Assembly (NCBI GenBank): GCA_051004815.1
Contig: JBPCJY010000245.1
Span: forward strand, 1-64,000
Direction of reading: 5' to 3'
DNA from: JBBQXY01 sp051004815
GTDB taxonomy: Bacteria > Chloroflexota > Ktedonobacteria > Ktedonobacterales > Ktedonobacteraceae
DNA length: 64,000 nucleotides
The notes beneath the pieces are model-generated. The model was given only the letters and a program-made list of their open reading frames with translations, did not search any database and was not told the DNA's origin. The translations under genes and the position numbers were made by a program. Position 1 is the first letter of the stretch. The number at the start of each line of letters is the position of its first letter. This document shows, in pieces, positions 42,246 through 49,873 of the stretch.

Positions 42246-43715
42246 TTATTGACCACTCATGTGGAAGGCCAGGGCATTGCGGTAGACATCTTCATAGCGC
42301 AATGCGGAGGCTTGCCACGAGTGGTCAGCAGCCATGCCGCGCTGTTGCAATGTACGCCAAATGCTTTTGAAACGATAGAGTTCGAGGGCGCGAACAATGG
42401 CGGCAAATAGCTCCCACGGGTCATAGTTGGTAAAGGAAAAACCGTTGCCTTCACCTGTCCGTGGGTCATATTCCTGCACGGTATCCGCCAGGCCACCCGT
42501 ACTGCGCACGATAGGCACACTGCCGTAGCGCATCGCGATCAACTGGCCCAGGCCACAGGGTTCAAAGCGGGAGGGCATTAAAAACATATCGCTGCCTGCA
42601 TAGATGTGCTGTGCCAGTTCCGTATTGAAGGTGAGGAAGATGGCGACCTGTTCGGGATAGCGTGCGGCCAGATTTTGGAACAGTTCGTGGTAATGTTGAT
42701 CGCCAATACCGAGCACGACAAATTGCACGCCCTGAGCGAGCAACGGCTGGATGATTTGTGCCAGCATATCAAAGCCTTTTTGGTCGGTGAGGCGTGAGAT
42801 CATCGCCAATAGGGGTTTATCAGGGTCTACGGGCAAATGGGCTTGTTCTTGCAGGGCAGATTTGTTTTCAACCCGTTTATCGAGGGAGTGCGCATCAAAG
42901 TTCGTATGGATGTAATGATCAGTGACAGGATTCATCTCATCGTAGTCAAGGCCATTGAGGATGCCAAAGAGACGGTCGCGGCGAGAACGTAAGAGGTGAT
43001 CGAGCTTTTCGCCAAAGGTGGGGGTAAGGATTTCTTGAGCGTAGCGTTCGCTGACGGTCGTGATGGCATCGGCAAAGAGAATGCCGCGCCCCATGATATC
43101 GACGACATTGGCTAATTCGGTGATCTGTGGATAGAGAAAGCCATTGGAAGCGACGCCTGCTACTTCAAGGATGCGGTAGCCAAAGATGCCCTGATAGGCG
43201 AGATTATGAATGGTATAGACGGTGGCTGAGTTAGCGTAGAAGGGGTCATTATGATAGATGGTATGCATCCAATTGGGCACGATGCCGGTATGCCAGTCAT
43301 GGCAGTGGATGATATCGGGCGACCAATCCAGCTTGCGCATGGTTTCCAGGACGGCGCGACAGAAGAGAATGAAACGCTCTCCGTCATCGGTGTAGCCGTA
43401 GATATTTTCGCGTTCAAAAAAGCGCGGTGCGTCAATCATATACACGGGAATAGTGTTAGCAATTGAACCCTGGCGCACACTGACCGAAACCTGGAAGTTA
43501 TTCATATTGACGGTGACAGCATCAAACACGGTCTCCAAGGCAAAACGTTCAGGGCTCACTTGTCCATAGCGCGGCATAGCTAAGCGAACGTCATGACCGA
43601 GGGATTGGAGAGCTTTTGGCAAGGCACCTACGACATCAGCTAAACCGCCAACTTTGGCAAAAGGGACGATTTCCGCGGCAAGGATCAAAATTTTAAGGGG
43701 ATGTTCAGACTGCAT
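42246..43715 (-). CDS. glgA: Glycogen synthase (ADP-glucose type)
   Basis: 489 residues, GT5 family, elongates alpha-1,4-glucan from ADP-glucose. Motifs: ILAAEIVPFAKVGGLADVVG (the KxGGL nucleotide-sugar site), DIIHCHDWHTGIVPNWM, YTIHNLAYQG, TTVSERYAQEIL, and the C-terminal donor site SRFEPCGLGQLIAMRYG, with TGGLADTVQ. The ATG at 43715 has GGGAGA upstream. No other glycogen genes are near. Converges on the YhaM-like gene. Confidence 0.96.
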   Translation of the reverse strand: MQSEHPLKILILAAEIVPFAKVGGLADVVGALPKALQSLGHDVRLAMPRYGQVSPERFALETVFDAVTVNMNNFQVSVSVRQGSIANTIPVYMIDAPRFFERENIYGYTDDGERFILFCRAVLETMRKLDWSPDIIHCHDWHTGIVPNWMHTIYHNDPFYANSATVYTIHNLAYQGIFGYRILEVAGVASNGFLYPQITELANVVDIMGRGILFADAITTVSERYAQEILTPTFGEKLDHLLRSRRDRLFGILNGLDYDEMNPVTDHYIHTNFDAHSLDKRVENKSALQEQAHLPVDPDKPLLAMISRLTDQKGFDMLAQIIQPLLAQGVQFVVLGIGDQHYHELFQNLAARYPEQVAIFLTFNTELAQHIYAGSDMFLMPSRFEPCGLGQLIAMRYGSVPIVRSTGGLADTVQEYDPRTGEGNGFSFTNYDPWELFAAIVRALELYRFKSIWRTLQQRGMAADHSWQASALRYEDVYRNALAFHMSGQ

Positions 43716-43783
43716 TCACTTATCTCCCGAAAACACCATTTGGCCTCATTATAGCATGCAGAGTCAAAATGACGATAGGAGGA

Positions 43784-43851
43784 AATAGCGAACAAAACGG
43801 GCCAGAGGAACGAGATGTAACACGTTCCTCTGGCCCGTTTTGTTCGCTATT
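43784..43851. terminator. Perfect 29-base hairpin ending the respiratory operon
   Basis: AATAGCGAACAAAACGGGCC, continuing to 43812, pairs perfectly with 43823-43851 around a ten-base loop. It starts two bases after the stop codon of the polytopic membrane protein (minus strand) and lies before the glgA promoter region. No T tract. Confidence 0.8.
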
Positions 43852-43852
43852 G

Positions 43853-45331
43853 CTACACTTTGTAGCGGTTACGCATCAGGAAGTAGAACTGGATAGCCGC
43901 CAGTATCCCCAGGACTATCAACATTACAATGGCATCAGCCATACCTAATGTTGGTGGTTGATTAGGTAAAGGATGGGCCGGAATAACGGTTCCAGAGATG
44001 AACGGGACGTTTGTCTCAGTTTCATTGACCCAAACTGGGAGCGAGAAGAAGGCAAACGATGCGAGATAAATGAGTAGACAGGTACCAACGACCAGCCACA
44101 TACCCATGCAGCCCAGGTTATTTTCGCCCACCACCGCGAATTCACGACGCGCAACACTCGTCCAAATCGAAGCCAGGACGACCATGCCAGCACTAAGCAG
44201 CAGAGCAAGAATGATTTCGCCAGAACCGGTATGGAGCAATAATGTGGTCAGACCGAGCACGGCAGTTAAAACGACGCCACTGATGATAACCAGGTTGCGG
44301 TTAAACTTCCATACGACGACTGCCGCCATCAAGACAAAGAAGGAGGTGCCAGTAACCACCGCGTCAATAATATAGCCCGTTTGGGCAGAAAACGCGCAAC
44401 TACCAGGAATATCCGATTTCTTTGCGCACACGGTAAAATAGTTGCCAAGCCCAATAAACGACCATGTGTGAACCCAGGCGACGAGGGGGAACATCACGAA
44501 CCAGAGCACCAATAAGATAGCACCCAGTTGTGCCAGACCCAGCGCACCAAAGGCGTAAAGTGGGGCCATCGTGCGCTTACGTACCGGGCGCATGAGGTAA
44601 TGTAGGCGCAAAGCAAAGGAACCCAGAGCCAGGAAGAAGGCCAGTCCCAGTACGCAATTGATGATGGTATCGATAATCACCTGGACTTGTGCTCCGTTGG
44701 CGGAGTCAATTTTGTAGGCCAGGCCATTATCGTTCACCGCGGTGTAAGCAACCATAAAGATAATCAGCAGCATGATGGAGGCGATAAGCATACCACGTAC
44801 AGCGGGTGTCGTGCCTCTATCACTGCGATCAGGGTTGCGCTGCTCCCCAATTGCCAGCACACTATAGAAGAGCATAGCCATGCCGACAAACAACACCGCC
44901 AAACCGACCATCACCAGGTCAAGAGTATTGGGTTGAAACCAGAGTACCGTGCCACCCAGAACAGGATTCCAGTAGCCTTGCGGCACAGGGAAGTAGTGAT
45001 AGGCCGTATAACTGGCCCAGATGGTGAGTGCGGTGCCACCAATAGCTAGAATAGCACCTAATCCGCTAATAATAGCGGGTGGCACGACTGGTTTGGGATC
45101 GAAGAGCAGCACAATCACCTGAATAACAGCGAAGCCAGCTAGACATGCTACCGCCAGAGCAATCATCCCTTGTTCAAAGCCCTGGAGTGATGCCGCAGTC
45201 ATCTCATTATAAATAAATCCAGGGAGTTGCCCGATGAGGATGGCGGCTATAAAAAAGAAGCCAACCCCGAAAATCATGGCACGCGCCCAGGAAATTCTAT
45301 CCGGGTTCTCCCGTTGTTGAGCTTGTTGCAT
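43853..45331 (-). CDS. Polytopic membrane protein of the cytochrome bc operon
   Basis: 492 residues with about twelve hydrophobic segments, for example AMIFGVGFFFIAAILIGQLP, LVMVGLAVLFVGMAMLFYSV, MLIASIMLLIIFMVAYTAV, and the last IVMLIVLGILAAIQFYFLM. No haem-ligand His pairs, Cys motifs or transporter signature are evident to me. It is the last gene of the minus-strand unit after the cytochrome c-cupredoxin gene, and AAAGGGA precedes its ATG. Position suggests a membrane partner or anchor of the electron-transfer chain, but I do not recognise the family. Confidence 0.8.
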   Translation of the reverse strand: MQQAQQRENPDRISWARAMIFGVGFFFIAAILIGQLPGFIYNEMTAASLQGFEQGMIALAVACLAGFAVIQVIVLLFDPKPVVPPAIISGLGAILAIGGTALTIWASYTAYHYFPVPQGYWNPVLGGTVLWFQPNTLDLVMVGLAVLFVGMAMLFYSVLAIGEQRNPDRSDRGTTPAVRGMLIASIMLLIIFMVAYTAVNDNGLAYKIDSANGAQVQVIIDTIINCVLGLAFFLALGSFALRLHYLMRPVRKRTMAPLYAFGALGLAQLGAILLVLWFVMFPLVAWVHTWSFIGLGNYFTVCAKKSDIPGSCAFSAQTGYIIDAVVTGTSFFVLMAAVVVWKFNRNLVIISGVVLTAVLGLTTLLLHTGSGEIILALLLSAGMVVLASIWTSVARREFAVVGENNLGCMGMWLVVGTCLLIYLASFAFFSLPVWVNETETNVPFISGTVIPAHPLPNQPPTLGMADAIVMLIVLGILAAIQFYFLMRNRYKV

Positions 45332-45470
45332 GGATCGGAATCCCTTTCAACAGGTCACTATTCTTCATATGCAGCAGCGGGTGACCACCGCTGAGGTCGT
45401 AAAGACCACTGTATGTATCGAAACAGAAGGTATCGAACCATCCACGATGGGGGTACGATACCAGGATCGT

Positions 45471-46454
45471 TTATGGGACAATTGTCAATTCGGCAATCAT
45501 GCCGGGGTGGAATTGACAATAATAGACTACCGTGTGATCCGGGTTAAAGTTGTAGGCATTCATTTTCACTGTATAGGTGTAGGTGGCACCTGTCGCGATA
45601 GCTGTTCCAATGCCAGAGTCAAAAATTTGCGGTGCGGGTTTCTCATTGGAAGGGTTGGTACCTACAATGGCCGTCACCGTGTGGATCTGCTGGCTCTTGT
45701 TAACCCAAGTAATAACTGTACCTACCTTTACCTTGACATTCATAATTTCGTAACAGGCAGGTGAACAGGTAGCACCAGAAGGCGGCTGAATGATATTAAT
45801 CGTCACAGCCTTTTTACTGGTCATATCAACAGGTTTGCCGAAATTCCCGCTACTCTCTTGCGCGACAGCCGTCGAGTAAGCGGAGGGATTATTGGTCTGG
45901 AAGTAGTCTTTTAGTTGACTAAAGCCATTGAAGGCATCCTTGCCAGTAAAACCGTTCTTAGTCAAATAGGCAGGATCAGACGAACGGACGAGATCAAAGA
46001 GGTATTGGATATCGTTATCGGTGAGCGGGCCGCCATAGCGTTCACTCCAGGCAGGCATAAGCGGATTAGCGGGATTGGCCGGGTCATAGACACCACCGCT
46101 AATGATACGCAGGAGGTCATTATCGGTCAAATTGTTGACGGCTGTATTGCCATTCAGTTTGGGGCCACTACGGCCTTGCCCCGCTGTACCGTGGCACTGA
46201 TAACAGTACTGTGCATACAGTGCTATGCCACGTTGAACGTTGGTGGTATGCTGGTCTGCATTGGCAACGGCCTCATTATTCGTCTCCATGATCCAGAAGA
46301 CTGGAATCATAAGGGAGACCAGGGCCAACATGATCAATGCACCATAGCCGGTCTTTTCTACGGCATTGGTGCGGGAATAAAATATATATAATAAGGCCCC
46401 GACCACTATTATCAGTACCACGACGCCTACTATGGCCTGAAACGGATCTATCAT
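45471..46454 (-). CDS. Membrane-anchored cytochrome c fused to a cupredoxin domain
   Basis: 327 residues. Two N-terminal hydrophobic segments (IVGVVVLIIVVGALLYIF and ALIMLALVSLMIPVFW) anchor it; a class I cytochrome c domain follows with haem motif CYQCH (Cys84, Cys87, His88) and a Met ligand in NPLMPAW. The last ~110 residues form a plastocyanin-like copper domain with ligands His in QQIHTVTA, Cys313, His316 and Met319 (YYCQFHPGM). It should carry electrons from the bc complex to an oxidase outside the membrane. ATG 46454 is used; the longer frame starts within the inserted omegaRNA element, which ends about seven bases upstream. No ribosome-binding site remains in front of the ATG. Confidence 0.9.
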   Translation of the reverse strand: MIDPFQAIVGVVVLIIVVGALLYIFYSRTNAVEKTGYGALIMLALVSLMIPVFWIMETNNEAVANADQHTTNVQRGIALYAQYCYQCHGTAGQGRSGPKLNGNTAVNNLTDNDLLRIISGGVYDPANPANPLMPAWSERYGGPLTDNDIQYLFDLVRSSDPAYLTKNGFTGKDAFNGFSQLKDYFQTNNPSAYSTAVAQESSGNFGKPVDMTSKKAVTINIIQPPSGATCSPACYEIMNVKVKVGTVITWVNKSQQIHTVTAIVGTNPSNEKPAPQIFDSGIGTAIATGATYTYTVKMNAYNFNPDHTVVYYCQFHPGMIAELTIVP

Positions 46455-46460
46455 CTTAAT

Positions 46461-46851
46461 GCGGCAAGAGACCCCTGCCATCGTGGCATGGGGAGAAATG
46501 CCGCCTCTCCTTTCTGTTTTGCCCCTTACGGGGGAGCAGTTTTAGTGAGTCCGCTCCAACTCCACCGGTTTCCCGGGTAATGTGGGCCTCGTCGAGGATA
46601 TCGGTCGGTACTTTTCTCAGAACACTGCATCGAACCCCGTCTTGCTGGTTAACCCTGAGATTAGAGCGGTTCAGGCTGGCTACCACGCACCCGAACGTCT
46701 GAACTGAAACACTTGCCGATATCATAGCCCGATACCGATAGGTGGATGATCTATCGGCCTGGCTGGGACTGGTCAAGTCCAGGCTTGCAACGGACGGCCA
46801 GAACTCAGCCCCAATTGCAAGCCCCTAGCTTTTAGCTATGGGGTACTTGAC
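46461..46851 (-). mobile_element. Solo HEARO/omegaRNA element A, inside the cytochrome bc operon
   Basis: A 391-base element without any coding gene, between the Rieske and cytochrome c genes. Minus strand: left end GTCAAGTACCCC with hairpin CCCCATAGC-TAAAA-GCTAGGGG, then the omegaRNA, then GGCGGCATTTCTCCCCATGC and a right-end hairpin CCCC-A-TGCCA-CGA-TGGCA-GGGG (46471-46494). The end structures resemble IS200/IS605 ends. It is homologous over its length to element B at 49171-49560 and, in the RNA part, to the IscB element at 13.2-13.9 kb. It must have moved with proteins supplied in trans. Confidence 0.8.
46521..46851 (-). ncRNA. omegaRNA (HEARO), solo copy A
   Basis: Shares with copy B GTCAAGTACCCC, GGACTTGACCAGTCCCAGCC, ATCGGGCTA, CGATATCGGC-like GATATCGGCA, GTTAACCAG, GACGGGGTTCGA, CAGTG, and CATTACCC near the 3' end. 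The last hairpin (46522-46536) is CCCC-GTAA-GGGG, where the other copies carry GCAA and TTCG tetraloops on altered stems. HEARO RNA is the guide RNA of IscB; the guide would be encoded by the flank beyond 46851. It points the same way as the operon. Confidence 0.8.
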
Positions 46852-46947
46852 AAACACACAACCTTTACTTCGAGGGCAACCCATTGATCTGATTGCCCCC
46901 GAATGACTGCATTACATGATTAACACCCAAATGCATCGTACAAACAG

Positions 46948-47649
46948 CTAAGATGCACTGCATTGTACATTAGGTACAGCGATAATGCGAGTAGTGTTAT
47001 CCGGGTGCTGCACGGTATTATCTAAGGTACCTGTATGGACGATGACATCCTCTCCATTGAAGGACATCAAGAAGCGGTCCAGGCTCCTTGGGGCAGGCCC
47101 ATCCAGATATTCGCCATCGACATTATAGTGAGAACCGTGACAAGGGCACTTAAAGCTGACACAATCGTTACGGAATGGCACGGTACAGCCCAGGTGAACG
47201 CAGCGTTGATAGAGGGCGACCCAATAGGAGCCATCACTATCTTTCACAAAGGACTCCGAGTCCAACTGATCTGAAAGATTCGTGCCGGTCAACGAAAATT
47301 GCGTATCTTTCGACAAATGCGAAATGTAGGTTTTCGCGGGTTGTTCGTAGAACACGCCTGCTTGACCTACTTTGTAATCGCCCGGCTTGGCGGCGGGAAA
47401 ATCGCTTTTCTTGCCCACGGTGAAGTCAGAGCCAAACTGACCGGCCAGATTCGGATACATCATATATAAAGAACCGGCCACGGCGGCAGTCGTGGACAGC
47501 CCCCACACGGCGAGCATCGAGCGTCGCAAGAAGCGCCGCCGCGACAAGCGTTCTTTCGACATTTCAGCCGCTTCGGCACCACCGCCATGCAATACTTCAT
47601 ACTGCTGCGGGGTAATGTGCGGCGTATTAATACTATCGTCTTTAATCAA
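46948..47649 (-). CDS. qcrA: Rieske 2Fe-2S protein of the cytochrome bc complex
   Basis: 233 residues. The N-terminal RRRFLRRSMLAVWGLSTTAA has twin arginines before a single transmembrane helix, the usual Tat-type anchor of Rieske proteins. The cluster domain has CVHLGCTVPF and CPCHGSHYNVDGEYLDGPAP (Cys-x-His-x2-Cys / Cys-x2-His with the disulfide Cys). It takes electrons from quinol at the Qo site and hands them to cytochrome c. The start is TTG (47649). Follows the cytochrome b C-half by 30 bases; element A follows it. Confidence 0.92.
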   Translation of the reverse strand: MIKDDSINTPHITPQQYEVLHGGGAEAAEMSKERLSRRRFLRRSMLAVWGLSTTAAVAGSLYMMYPNLAGQFGSDFTVGKKSDFPAAKPGDYKVGQAGVFYEQPAKTYISHLSKDTQFSLTGTNLSDQLDSESFVKDSDGSYWVALYQRCVHLGCTVPFRNDCVSFKCPCHGSHYNVDGEYLDGPAPRSLDRFLMSFNGEDVIVHTGTLDNTVQHPDNTTRIIAVPNVQCSAS

Positions 47650-47679
47650 GGTAGTTCTCTCAGTCTCTTTTGCAGCGTG

Positions 47680-48222
47680 CTACAGGTCAAAGTAGATATG
47701 CTGCCACGGCCATACCCAAACCCAGCCTGGGCCACGGAAGAAACTGCCCGCTAAAGTGACCACGGCCCAGAAGACCAGGAACATGGTGAAGGTCACAATA
47801 GCGACCTTGCGGTCGGCATAAGCACGACTGGGATTGCGGTCCAGGTAGGGTAAAGCCGCGAGGGCAACTAACACGAGTCCAGGAACCATAATACCAGCCG
47901 TAGTGGGCGGGAAGTAGTGCAGGAGTTCCTGCAAGCCCAGGAAATACCACGGAGCCTTCGCCGGGTTCGGTGTGAGATTCGGGTTAGCTGGATCACGTAA
48001 AGGAGCATTGATCACAATGGACATCAACGTTACCATAACCGTGACCATAGCGGCCGCGAAGAACTCACGCACAAGCAGGTGCGGCCACACAAAGACGGAA
48101 TCTTCGAGCGGCTTTTCAACACGCGTGATGGCTTCCTGTTTCACTACAGCCAGAGTACGATAACGTCGCTGGGTGGCAGCGGACTGCGTCTGTGCTCTCG
48201 GATCTTTCTGTTCAATTGACAT
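47680..48222 (-). CDS. Cytochrome b C-terminal half (subunit IV type)
   Basis: 180 residues with three hydrophobic helices, the counterpart of b6f subunit IV. The Qo-site motif reads APWY in NPAKAPWYFLGLQELLHYFP, a variant of the PEWY/PPWY motif. Further segments: VPGLVLVALAALPYLDRNPS and FTMFLVFWAVVTLAGSFF. ATG 48222 begins MSIEQKDPR; an in-frame start at 48267 has no ribosome-binding site. It lies between the cytochrome b N-half and Rieske genes of one operon. The split form is the same as in Bacillota and cyanobacteria. Confidence 0.92.
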   Translation of the reverse strand: MSIEQKDPRAQTQSAATQRRYRTLAVVKQEAITRVEKPLEDSVFVWPHLLVREFFAAAMVTVMVTLMSIVINAPLRDPANPNLTPNPAKAPWYFLGLQELLHYFPPTTAGIMVPGLVLVALAALPYLDRNPSRAYADRKVAIVTFTMFLVFWAVVTLAGSFFRGPGWVWVWPWQHIYFDL

Positions 48223-48288
48223 AGGTCGGTATCCCCTCACTTGTTGCACCGTTGTGCAGAACACCATACGGAACAGCTATACCAATTA

Positions 48289-49098
48289 CTACCGAGCAGC
48301 ACCCACGGAGGTACGCTCTTCTGCACGGGTTTCAGTTTCGCGACGTGATGGAGGTGGAGGACCCGCTGCGCCACCGTCCTTACGAATACGCCAGAAGTGA
48401 ACGGCCATCAACAACGCGGCTGCTAGCGGAAGCAATATAACGTGTCCCACGTAGAAGCGAATCAACGTCGATTGCGTGACACTCCCTCCGGCAACAAGTA
48501 CCTTGTAGACAGGATCGCCCACGACCGGCGCATACGGTGCCAGGTTGGTACCGACGGTGATAGCCCAGATAGCGATTTGGTCCCAGGGCAGCAGATAGCC
48601 GGTAAAACTCAAGAAAAGAGTAACCAGGAAGAGTAAGACTCCGATTACCCAGTTAAATTCTCTGGGTGGCTTGTAGGCACCATGGTAAAAGACGCGAATC
48701 ATATGCAGCGTGACCGATACGACCATCAAGTGGGCCGCCCAACGATGCATATTACGCACCAGGTTGCCGAATGAGACAGCACTACTCAACTGCTGAATAT
48801 TCTGATAAGCCACATTCGTGTCGGGGATGTAATAGAACATCAGGAAGACACCAGTAATTGTCAGCAGCAGGAATAAGAAAAACGAAATACCACCCATACA
48901 CCAGGTGTATGTGATCTTCATCGCCTGGCGACTGACTTTGACGGGATGCAAGTGTAGAAACACGTTACCCATCATGACCAGCGACTGGTTCAGCGGGGTG
49001 TCAGGATAGCCGTGGCGAAAAATAGATCGCCAAAGTTGGCTCTCGACCATCTTCTGTGTCATTGTGTCGAGTAAGCTTTTATTGGTACTTGAGTTCAC
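48289..49098 (-). CDS. Cytochrome b N-terminal half (b6 type)
   Basis: 269 residues with four transmembrane helices and the two haem-b His pairs, visible in RNMHRWAAHLMVVSVTLHMIRV and the first helix plus VGHVILLPLAAALLMAVHFW. The loop YHGAYKPPREFNWVIG and TGYLLPWDQIAIWAITVGT are the standard b6/b signature. It oxidises quinol and pumps protons through the Q cycle with the Rieske and cytochrome c partners encoded next. The start codon is GTG with GAGGAGG upstream. First gene of the operon; element B sits 72 bases before it. Confidence 0.95.
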   Translation of the reverse strand: MNSSTNKSLLDTMTQKMVESQLWRSIFRHGYPDTPLNQSLVMMGNVFLHLHPVKVSRQAMKITYTWCMGGISFFLFLLLTITGVFLMFYYIPDTNVAYQNIQQLSSAVSFGNLVRNMHRWAAHLMVVSVTLHMIRVFYHGAYKPPREFNWVIGVLLFLVTLFLSFTGYLLPWDQIAIWAITVGTNLAPYAPVVGDPVYKVLVAGGSVTQSTLIRFYVGHVILLPLAAALLMAVHFWRIRKDGGAAGPPPPSRRETETRAEERTSVGAAR

Positions 49099-49170
49099 TA
49101 TGCCTCCTCAAAAGATCATGCCTTGTCGTCTGACCAGGAACTGATAAAAAATAACCCAGTCACCATATGC

Positions 49171-49560
49171 AGCTTGAATGTCCCTGGCTTGAGCCACGGG
49201 GAGGAAAAGCCGCCTATGCAGCAGCACCCCCTTGCGGGGAAGCCGTTTTGTGTCGGAACGACTCCAAACCCCTCCACGCGGGTTGTCCCTTGTGGGTAAT
49301 GGTGGCCTCGTCGATGATATCGGCCTGCACATCCTCTAAGCACTGTGTCGAACCCCGTCTCACTGGTTAACTCAGAGGTTGTAGAGCGGCACGCTGGCCT
49401 CGCACGCGCCGGTACGTTCTTTGACACTGCCGATATCGTAGCCCGATAAGGGGCCGAAGCCCCTCCTGGCTGGGACTGGTCAAGTCCGAGCTTGCAACCG
49501 CTTCGGCTCATGCACCGAACCGTTCACAAGCCCCCACCTGAACGGTGTGGGGTACTTGAC
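49171..49560 (-). mobile_element. Solo HEARO/omegaRNA element B, upstream of cytochrome b
   Basis: A 390-base element without a gene. Minus strand: left end GTCAAGTACCCC with hairpin CCCCAC...GTGGGGG, omegaRNA, AGGCGGCTTTTCCTCCCC, then a right-end hairpin (49181-49202, TGGCT-CAA-GCCA core). Same length, layout and orientation as element A. It lies in the 5' region of the cytochrome bc operon; the sequence at 49561-49640 beyond it is a likely place for the original operon promoter, so the operon message may start with this RNA. Confidence 0.8.
49224..49560 (-). ncRNA. omegaRNA (HEARO), solo copy B
   Basis: Contains the same ordered blocks as copy A (GGACTTGACCAGTCCCAGCC, ATCGGGCTACGATATCGGC, GTTAACCAG, GACGGGGTTCGA, CAGTG, CATTACCC) and ends in the hairpin CCCC-GCAA-GGGG (49225-49242). 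Differences from copy A fall in loops or change both sides of stems, for example ACCGTTC versus TAGCTAA in the first hairpin loop. No IscB or TnpB gene is beside it. Confidence 0.8.
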
Positions 49561-49798
49561 ACACACAAACTGGCTGGTACCTCCTACGCGAAACAGAGAA
49601 GAAACTAGTTTCTTCTTTTGTAACCCTTCTCTTTAGATTGTAATAAACTTTGCTAGTAAATGGGAAGAGTACATGCCTGAATTGGGTTCTGTTCTTAGAA
49701 TACTGTACCACCTTTGCATAGACATCAGGTGCTTACCTGATTTTTAGCCATCTTCCACCTGATTTCCATTACTATGAACGGAATGAGCGCGGCTCTAT
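49561..49798. other. Upstream region shared by the bc operon and the sensor kinase
   Basis: Contains an 18-base perfect palindrome GAAGAAACTAGTTTCTTC (49598-49615), an inverted repeat ATCAGGT-GCTT-ACCTGAT (49724-49741) and a third ACCTGAT at 49757-49763. The last three sites are close to the kinase promoter and may bind a regulator. No gene is visible. Confidence 0.5.
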
Positions 49799-49828
49799 TT
49801 GACAGGTGATTGCCACTACCGCTACAAT
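49799..49828 (+). promoter_or_regulatory. Promoter of the sensor histidine kinase
   Basis: TTGACA, 18-base spacer, TACAAT. Expected start near 49835, about 40 bases before the ATG at 49874. This excludes a longer N-terminus beginning at 49799. Confidence 0.75.
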
Positions 49829-49873
49829 GATAATGTAGACAGAGAAGTTCCTATCTGCAAAGAGAACAATACA

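Noticed and set aside
46456..46776. Open frame of 106 codons inside solo element A
   Set aside because: It lies within the structured omegaRNA, has no ribosome-binding site and no homologous frame is kept in element B.
49116..49511. Open frame of 131 codons inside solo element B
   Set aside because: Same reason: the RNA blocks explain conservation, and the reading phase differs from that of element A.
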